Below are positions 56,268 through 64,000 of a stretch of DNA of 64,000 nt, in pieces. A program made the translations under genes and the position numbers. Positions within the stretch are counted from its first letter, which is position 1, and each line of letters begins with the position of its first letter. A model generated the notes under the pieces. That model made no database searches. It was not told the origin of the DNA and saw only the letters and a program-made list of their open reading frames with translations. The stretch comes from Eutypella sp. D-1 (lineage: Eukaryota; Ascomycota; Sordariomycetes; Xylariales; Diatrypaceae), in NCBI GenBank assembly GCA_023313575.1, contig JAJTTP010000003.1:1364001-1428000 (forward strand), read 5' to 3'.

Positions 56268-59200
56268 GCAGAGAATGGATAGAGTATAGGTATATTGATG
56301 TCTTGAAGCAATAACGAGCCGAGACAGTACGGCCAGGGCTTCAGAAGATATAGGAAAGTGACATCTCCGTTTGTCAGTAAACGGTTTGAATCAGATAGGG
56401 GCAGAACAGCGGGTCAAAGAGTGGGCATCCCAGCGCTTGTTTCTCGGACAAACACATCCCAAGAGCCGGCCCCTGTAGAGAGGCCCGCACGGGGACGAAG
56501 AAAAGTCGCATTATAGCTCGAGGGCGTCGGTGGCCAAACGCTGTAGAGCATCATTTTGGATGAATGATCGATGAGTTTGCGCTATCTCGCTTGTCTAGGC
56601 TCAAGCGTATTGGCAAGGGGCCAAGCTTCATCCAGTGCAACGACGACGATAATGGCGCCGGTAGCCCACGGAACACAAACAAGTTACAGACCCAAACTCA
56701 TCAGCTTTGCCTGAGTTGGTGCTTAAGTCGGAGACCATATTTTCTATCGGGGGGTTGCGGTTGTCACTTTTGGCACCGTAAACGGGAACTGCAACTGGGA
56801 TAGGGACCTCACGGCAAAGCGCAGTTACACATGCAGACATGGATCAGCGATGCAAACGCATGGTCCGATATCCGCCATCGATGCTGGGCGTTCCAGTCTG
56901 GGCATTTCACAGCTCTCCAGGGACATAATATCAGGAGCGTGCTCCCAAGGGGCTGCTGTGCTAAGCCCATCACGATGGCGGATCTGACACCCCATCGGGA
57001 GTTAGACGTTGTGCTCGAATTCAGAGCTAGATTCGTATCCAATTTGTATGGAACAAAAATCTTCGCGTGGTATCTTGAAATCGCGTGTTGACCGCTGAAG
57101 CATCGGTGGTACAAACTGTCTGTGGACCACTGAGCGGCGTTCTGGCGCAAACACAACGCATAAGACAACGCAGAGACGCCGTGTGCGGCCCGCACAACGG
57201 TGGAAATAAATGTTCCTGGCCGCTTATTCGCGTGTTGTACACCACGCCTGTCCCTGATTTAGCGAGGTCTTTTGGTATCATATTGGTCCAGATTTCTAGA
57301 TCAAATGTTTGTTGAAATCCACGCCCAAGAGCTGGCCACGCGCGAAATAGGCATCGCTTATTGAGATGCCCGCGGTTTCGAGATCTGAGATAGTAAAGAG
57401 CTCCGGAGATGAAATGTGTATTGGCTATCACCAACAGATACCGACACTGGAAATGCTCCCATTGAATTCAAGAAGTATTCAAGCAACAGGACCCGTTCTA
57501 CCAAGTCGCGGCAGCAGAATCGTGAGCGGGAGTTGTACCTACCCGCCGTACAGTATCTCGATTATGTAGATCTGATGCACTCTTGGCTCTCGTTCTGCAG
57601 GTCGATGTTGGCCAACGGGAACATGCTGTGTCCGGGCCACCCAAGCTTCTTGGCGCATGCTGAAGGGTTTCTACGAGGTAGAGAAATATCCTTGCCGACG
57701 GATGAGAGCAAGCATAGCCATGTCCATTGCCTGGCAATTCCTCGCTTATCAACTATCGAATGCAAACTGCTCGGGACTGGGAGTTGTTTGGCAATCGCTA
57801 AAGATAATCGTACAGCGGATTCGACGTCCATCGTCGTAATGTGCTTAGAAAGGCATTGCTGCCATTCTGAGGAGGTTTGAGAGAGGAGAAAGTATCCAAC
57901 CCGTGCAAGCCCGTGGAAGGGGTATCGGGTAGGTAGCGGCCTCAGTGCGATCCTTCAGGTAGTCACGCAGAATGAGAAGTGGCCGACTAAATAAGTGTGC
58001 TATAATGAAGGAAACCCTTCCAGGGAATTTAATCTTCTATTTACTAACTTCGGATAGGAGGAGAGAGAAACAAAAAGGTCGGATAGATATGAATGAAACA
58101 ACACGAGTATATCTCGGGTTACAATTATACACCTGGGCATGTAGTTGCTCTGTTGTCTATGTCTCCTGAGATATTCAAGATTCTTTGTCTGAACATGGAT
58201 AGGCTAGGAGAATCCAGTAACTGCTCTTTCGAGTCCACGACCATCTATGGATGCCACCAGTAATGCTGAATACGTAGCCTGAAATGTCAACATCCTAGAG
58301 CTCTAGGCAGGTATGTTGGTAGGTAGGTTAATATCATAGCAACCAACATGGATACATACACACCTCCTACTTAATACCTACCTAGGTAAGTAGGCAAGCT
58401 AGGCAACTAGGTTGGTAACCCCGCTGCCTAAACCCGCTAGTAGAGAATTGGTAACACTGAATCGCAACTACCTAATTCCTAGGTATGTAATTGGTATATA
58501 CCGATAAGCTATATTTTACCGGGTAGGCGGACACCTTCGCAGCTTAATGCCAGTATATCTTCATACCTAAGTACTTACCTAACTTTGCCCAGGTGGTATG
58601 CAAGTATATCCCCGGCACCTTCGCACATATCTTATACCCGACATATCTTATACCCGATCTACCTTTACTTGAGGATATTATGCTGCCAACAAGTCCATTA
58701 CCATAAGAGCGCCTTCCTGGGTAAGCCGAATACAATATCACATCGTGCCTTGCATACTGATGCAAAGAACTGGCTGCAGCCTTTTAAGCCTGCCTTCTCA
58801 ATTACCTAGATCCACAGGGGACCTTGGGAGGCTTATTTGCCTTAGACCTTTGGTAGGTACTTACTTAGGTACATAAAGTAAGTACTATATTTATTCCCTG
58901 CCCAGGGTGCTTCGGGACTTTCACCCATAACTGCCACACCGACACAAGATACTTACCTGCCATACCTGCAAATCTAGGTTGATGGAAGAAGCCATTCAAG
59001 GAAGAAACAGTATACGGCCCATCTAAAAAAACGCGGCAGCTGCCTTTTGACCGACATTTATTTTTGACAGCTGTGATTTATCTACAAGACAACTTACCAA
59101 TCTTCTCCAGCTCTCTCTCACAGCTTCAACCAACCAAGCTGTGTAAAGGAGACTGATTATCGTTGCACATACTTGCCTGACATCTAAGGTTCTTAAGTGG

Positions 59201-59290
59201 GCTGGGTCAGTTTTCAGACTATGTGAATAAGTGACAAAACATAAGTCCTTTTTGGCAGTATCCCAGCAATATTCCAAACAGCCAAACAGC
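56268..59290. other. Divergent intergenic region with possible worn gene remnants
   Basis: No intact gene is supported. From 56.8 to 57.9 kb both strands keep fairly long open frames (for example 57027-57434 minus and 57416-57880 plus), and the base composition is more gene-like than the surroundings, which suggests a decayed gene or transposon. No domain can be recognised. From 58.2 to 58.9 kb the DNA is AT-rich with many ACCT/AGGT palindromes (58376-58395 and around). Confidence 0.45.
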
Positions 59291-61335
59291 ATGTCTTCGG
59301 ATGTCTCCGATCAGAGACGTGACTACGTCCTTGCCGTCCTCTGTGGCGTTCTAGGCCTCTCTGTCACTCGTGGCCAAGACCACTTACTGAACTTCATCAA
59401 CACACACGATGATGTGAAGAAAGAAGTCGATGAAATCGCCTCTCTCTTTGCTGGTCCCCTGAATGTATTCACCTCTGACGAACTTGAGGTGTAAGTGCTC
59501 CTTCCCTGTATTCCTCCAAGTTTTTGATACCACATTAACTAACACCCTGTTGATTGATAGAGCTGGCAGGCTGAAAGGCCAGGGTGACCCTGCCGAAGGC
59601 TCCGTCCCTTCATCTGAGCCCTGGAAGTACATAGTAGCACTTGCAGATTGTAAGAATGATAGCTGGGATGCTATTAAGGCCTTGGCAGACTACAACATCA
59701 AGTGCGGCAAGATTACCACTGCCTTCCATACACATGCCTCTCGTTCTCTTTCCACCAGCCAAAAGCTCTCTGCCGCTTCGGCTGTTCGCCATGAATTATT
59801 GAAGGAAGAGACTGCGGCCCTAGCGCTCGCATGCAATGAGATGGGAACCGAGGTAAGTCAGCCTGGACCCGAGCTGAGTTTGTGCTCATGCCACATATCT
59901 AACATTCCAATCCAGGCTGAGGGCTTGGAGGCATATTACGAGACCATGGTGAAGAACAACTTCATTAATAAGGGACTGGTCGGAACTGCTGCTATGAATC
60001 CTGCCTATAACAACATTGATGAGCCGTGCTTTGAATTCGATCTTCAACGCCATGCACGCCAGATCTACAGTGAAACCACTGCCCCTCATGATCACATTCT
60101 GACAAAACTCCAAGCCCTGAGTTTGGAATTAAATTATGACAGCGTCAAGAACGACCAGCTTGTTTCCGAGGCCCGAGGCTATGCTAGCGAGTAAGTCATC
60201 GCTTTTCGCCCTCACACTTCTGCCTGATTATAATGTAGCTTACACACTGCAGAATTGTATGGTCCCTGTTTCAGAAATGCCAGATGACCTTGGACAACAT
60301 CTACGCCGAGGCGTGTTCATCAGGCCGGGATGCACTCAAAGATGCATCCTACACCAAAGCTGTCGATGAAGAGCGACAAGCCATCGGCCAAGAGATTAAG
60401 TCTCTCTGGGACGAGGTTGTACCAGTGGCCCATATGGCCGTGGAGAAGGAATTTATCAAGCCTCTTCTCGCAACCACAAGCATCGACTCCCGTGAGAAAA
60501 GGCTCCGAAACGCCACTATATCGGCTTATGTAAGGGTTCAAGACAAGTCAAGCTTTCCTAAAGGTATAGCTCACTAATGACATCGCAGACCTCGGGTGTG
60601 CTCCGGTTCATGAACCAGCATCTGGAGGCACTTGCAGATCGAATCCATGTTCTCATCTTACATCACAAGGCTCTTTTTGACGCTTATCACTATGCGTCGG
60701 CCCGATGTAAAGGCCATACGATCCTGGATCTGCCAAGGTCAACGGCGCAAGATTCAACCATCCAAACTAGCGGTGGGCCGGCCCAGAGCACCTTCAATGA
60801 GATGGTGCAGCATTATCTCATGAAATTCGGGTCCATCCCGATCAACGTTGGCCGTGGCCACCCTGCGCGAACCCCCAATGAAGAAACCGCGACCAAGCTC
60901 CGGCAGTTCGTCACGAGCCGCAACGGCAAGTTGTCCATGATGTACGAGCAGCTGCAGGATATGTTCGAGGCGGCCGCTAAGGCGAACCTGGGTAACGTCG
61001 AGATCGGTAGGGCGATCTTGTCCCGGCGCATCGCGGCAGACAGCGACTCGGGCTTTGATTTCCCGCGCACCATCCATAAGGATGCCGAGGCCGAGGAGGC
61101 CATCCAACTCATGGAGAATGAGGTGAAGGTGGTCCGCGAGCGCTTCGAGGATCTCGACGAGTCCGGCGCCGCCACTGCCCCTGACTTCGTCATTCAGGCC
61201 TACGCCAAGGTTCACAAGCGCCTTGCCGCCAAGGGCTGCGAGGGTTGCGCAACCGCGGGCGGGCCTAATCACTGTCCTACCTGCCGCGCCTGCCGCGAGT
61301 TCCACGAGTTCGTCGGCCGGTGGGGCGACGCTTAG
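59291..61335 (+). CDS. Conserved-looking helical protein with C-terminal Cys knuckle, unknown function
   Basis: Five exons (59291-59490, 59561-59852, 59916-60190, 60253-60529 and 60589-61335) give 596 aa, and all joins keep frame. Introns are 59-70 nt with good GTAAG-type donors and CTAA(C/T) branch sites. The protein is mostly alpha-helical, soluble, without signal peptide or membrane segment. The N-terminal part starts MSSDVSDQRRDYVLAVLCG. The extreme C-terminus has C565-x2-C568-x8-C577-x2-C580 followed by C583 and H587, which looks like a small zinc knuckle. No domain family was recognised. The start at 59291 is chosen because the upstream in-frame Met (59231) precedes a non-conserved stretch. 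A nearby membrane protein gene lies 1.3 kb downstream on the same strand. Confidence 0.85.
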
Positions 61336-62613
61336 GGCGTTGCTGCTGTGGCCGTCGCCGTCGTCGCTTCTGCCCGCCCGTGTTTTTACGTAGCTGGATA
61401 CCCCTTAGACTAAACTGGATTTGAGATGGCTTTTGAACATGTTTCTGAAAAATGGCGATGATAGTCTGCTTTCGTTCAGTACCTTGCTGCTATCTCGTGA
61501 TAATCGCTGGTATCTTGATTATCCGCGCCGGCTGAACGTCTGCCCCTGCCTCTTCTTATAGGGTTGAAGAGAACCTTATCTAAACGATAAGCAAAGATGG
61601 TGCCAAGAGGGTATTACGTTCGAACGATTAGGCTTGGACTCAAAGGAGAATTTGGCAAATACACGTCCTCGATCAAATCTTCTTATCTCTACCCACGGAC
61701 CCCAACACTTAGAGTATCTTCCAGGCTCCTTTACATATTGATATAAGGCTACGTACGTGCCAACTAGGTAGCAATATACGGAAGGCCGGTGGCAATTCAC
61801 GTACATATATTCAACAACTCCATTTGCACTGGTGAAAGTACCATTTACACGCGGCATTAATGTTAAGCTTTTTAAGACGATGGAAGCTACATACTTTGGC
61901 CAAACACATGGGCATTGCTCTCCTTGTCGGTGTAACGTAATAGGTAATAGGAGGAGCTTCGGCATGACTATTCAAGTACCTCATTACGGCGCTGCTGCCC
62001 TGTAGCATCAATTTCCTGCCGTTCGCCGATAAGTCAGAATATCCGACGTCTTCACACTTCTAGTATTTATCGGAAGTTTCCCTGGGAGTGGGGGGTATGA
62101 TATCGAAACCAATGTTGAAAAGAGGAAGGAGATAGGAGAGCCAATCGCATGTTGTTGTCGGAGCTGGCACCCCTGACTTGCCCCTGCACTAGCGTCTAGA
62201 CGTGGAAGTCTGCGCCTCATCAGGGTTACATCTAGTGAGCCAATAGCTACGTGTTGATGAACATGTTTCCCGCATCACACAGCATAGGGACTCATCCGAT
62301 ATAATAGGTGGGTATTGAAGGAATAGGTAGGCAAGCAAGCGGGTGAAGCAGGGGTACAGACATGTATTTTACACCTTGTAGGAAATGACTACTGAAATGG
62401 ATGACACTCACTTCCCGAATGGGACCCATTTACAGGAGTATTCCTCACACGACTCTCGTATATATACCGAATAATACGTCTTGGCATGCGTGGGAAAAGG
62501 GTTGAATGAACCTGAACTAGTTGGTCAGAGTGTTGAACTTTGTCTAGAAGGCTTCTACTACTTTTCAACTTAAATCTACTTCGTGCATCAACCACGATGC
62601 AATCGTAGACACT
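61336..62613. other. Intergenic between unknown helical protein and membrane protein
   Basis: No gene is supported; short overlapping minus frames at 61.6-62.2 kb show no domain. The interval should contain the 3' untranslated region of the upstream gene and the promoter of the next. Confidence 0.55.
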
Positions 62614-63792
62614 ATGCTTACGACAGTCACGAGCACCGCCATGGAGTCGTATAGCACGCCAATGCTGACAACGACGACATATGCGAACGGCGCGGCGGGC
62701 GCGGCCCTCTTCACCGACGTGCCGGCGCTCGTAACCCGGTTCTCGCCGCCCGCAGCTTGCGCGACGGACTGGTTCTTCGACCAGGACGCGTCAGCCTCCG
62801 TATTCAGTGACCCAGCACACAATCCTGACGGCTGGCGCCTTTGTCAGCCGTACAACGAGACGGGGGGGCATTTCTCCGCCGGCGTGTGCCCCTCTGCCTC
62901 CGAGTTCAAGCACGTTACCCGTTACCGGTGGGAAGGGAGTGAGGATGGCTCGGAGGATGTCTGGCTCGGCGCCTGCTGCGGGTCGTGAGTTACGCCTTAC
63001 CTGTTTTTTCGAGGTATTCATCTCCGCTTGGTTGGGATTTAGTGCATACATTTGCCCGGCGCTAACCATTGTATGAATATAATCAGGTCTTCCACCTTAT
63101 CGTTGCATACGGGGTCTAAGAGCGCATGCTTATCCGTTACGACGCCTGACTCGAGCATCGTGGCCTCGATGCTACTCGAGAACGGGGCGTCGACCCAGCA
63201 CACTATCACGACGGCAGTTACTGTGGTCGCGACGCCACTCTACATGATATGGCACGAGGGCGACACGGCGCTGCACGTGGAATCTGACGCACAGTCGTTG
63301 CGAGTAGCGATGGGCACTATGGACCCGACGGGGAAGACAGCGACGAAGCCACCAACATCTTCGCCGAGCCCGGAATCAAGCGATGGCAAGCCCAAGGAAA
63401 ATGGCGAGGAGAAAAAGAAAGGCTACGATGAAAAGGACCAAGCGAAGATAATAATTGCCGGCGTGATAGCCGGTGTCGCCTGTGTAGCTCTGGCAGCACT
63501 CGTGACGTTTCTACTCTGGCGTCGAAGATCGAAGCGGAAAGTTAGGGAACATATGCGGGGCGCTGCGCAGAATGACCATGGAATCAACCAGAGATTTTAC
63601 GGCGCAGATCCACAGGGCATCGGCCAGGGCGAGCCTGGCCAGAGCGCGACGCAGATCGGTAGCGAGACAGACCTCGCTAGAGATCTCGTCGAGATGAAAG
63701 CCCTGCGCAGTGAGGTCGCCGCGAATGCCTCACAAAACTCCCAGATCAACACCCCGAGGGGCGCATCTCGATTCGTATTGAATGATACATAA
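62614..63792 (+). CDS. Fungal single-pass membrane protein with Cys-containing ectodomain
   Basis: Exons 62614-62984 and 63087-63792 give 358 aa. The N-terminal region (about 1-225) carries spaced cysteines (PPAACATDW, WRLCQPY, GVCPSASEF, LGACCGS, KSACLSV), probably in disulfides, and Thr/Ser-rich flanks. A Pro/Ser/Lys-rich linker leads to one transmembrane helix at about 245-269 (IAGVIAGVACVALAALVTFLLW) ending in a basic RRRSKRK stop-transfer, then a cytosolic tail with Gly/Gln repeats. Such architecture is common among fungal sensors and wall-associated proteins. No classical signal peptide is seen at the annotated start; Met10 or Met17 are alternatives. Intron: GTGAGT donor, GCTAAC branch, AATCAG acceptor. 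Function unknown. Confidence 0.83.
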
Positions 63793-64000
63793 TGATCTAC
63801 GAGAAACGACAGTGACAATCCAGGAGTTGATGAAAAGAACGCTTCATTAAGATGTTTTTGTTAACGCCACATATAGATGTGGAAAATGCCCCTGCCCAGT
63901 ACGCCCAAATACAAGCAACAACAACAAATCGCTCGTTAAACGTCATGATCCGGTCCATACGCCCAAGGACATCGAAAGCACCACGAGAAATTTTCCGGCC
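63793..64000. other. 3' end of window, no further gene seen
   Basis: This short stretch should be the 3' untranslated region of the preceding membrane protein gene. No coding signal is visible before the window ends. Confidence 0.6.

Noticed and set aside
60754..61305. 183-codon minus-strand frame over the unknown helical gene
   Set aside because: Antisense to the last exon of a gene with consistent splice structure; no domain.

Overview
The window reads as nuclear DNA of a filamentous ascomycete (Pezizomycotina, most likely a Sordariomycete). The genes have short introns (about 50-210 nt) with GTRNGT-like donors, CTRAY-like branch sites and YAG acceptors. The gene set is typical of such fungi: a Zn2Cys6 factor, a berberine-bridge-type FAD oxidoreductase, an F-box protein, a Ste50-type MAPK adaptor and a fused LrgA/LrgB-like membrane protein. 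No rRNA, tRNA, CRISPR array or intact transposon was recognised. Exon joins were worked out by hand from splice signals plus reading-frame and family continuity, so they are predictions; for almost every gene the exon lengths sum to a whole number of codons.

Layout. 1-5.5 kb: no gene seen, rich in dispersed ACCT/AGGT motifs. 5.5-8.9 kb (-): Zn2Cys6 transcription factor. 12.9-14.5 kb (-): TAF14-like YEATS/ET protein with a possible long N-terminal extension. 15.6-17.4 kb (-): FAD oxidoreductase in seven exons. 18.3-19.4 kb (-): F-box protein. 20.5-23.0 kb (-): acetoacetyl-CoA synthetase. 26.9-28.8 kb (+): serine palmitoyltransferase subunit LCB2. 33.1-34.8 kb (+): Ste50-type SAM/RA adaptor. 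36.7-38.1 kb (-): ADAL/MAPDA-type deaminase. 38.9-39.8 kb (-): degenerate RING-like protein. 40.5-41.3 kb (-): PEBP-family protein. 42.4-44.8 kb (-): SET9-type H4K20 methyltransferase. 46.8-47.4 kb (+): mitochondrial ribosomal protein uL14m. 48.1-49.5 kb (-): RNA polymerase II subunit RPB9, with an unusually long first intron that carries an in-frame ORF. 52.2-52.8 kb (+): Pin1/Ess1 prolyl isomerase. 54.4-56.3 kb (-): LrgB-like membrane protein. 59.3-61.3 kb (+): helical protein of unknown function with a C-terminal cysteine knuckle. 62.6-63.8 kb (+): single-pass membrane protein.

Most genes are unrelated housekeeping functions set in long, repeat-rich intergenic DNA. There is no convincing biosynthetic cluster. 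Several genes do touch RNA polymerase II transcription and chromatin (TAF14, SET9, RPB9, Pin1), but nothing in the sequence shows they are co-regulated. The most unusual structure is RPB9: its 88-codon first exon stays open, in frame, for another 158 codons into intron 1. Those codons encode a C-x2-C-x6-C-x2-C knuckle and a further C-x2-C pair that are not part of RPB9. This suggests a nested gene or an alternative RPB9-fusion isoform. A second recurring oddity is the tiny start exon: 3 nt in Pin1, 12 nt in TAF14 and 15 nt in uL14m.
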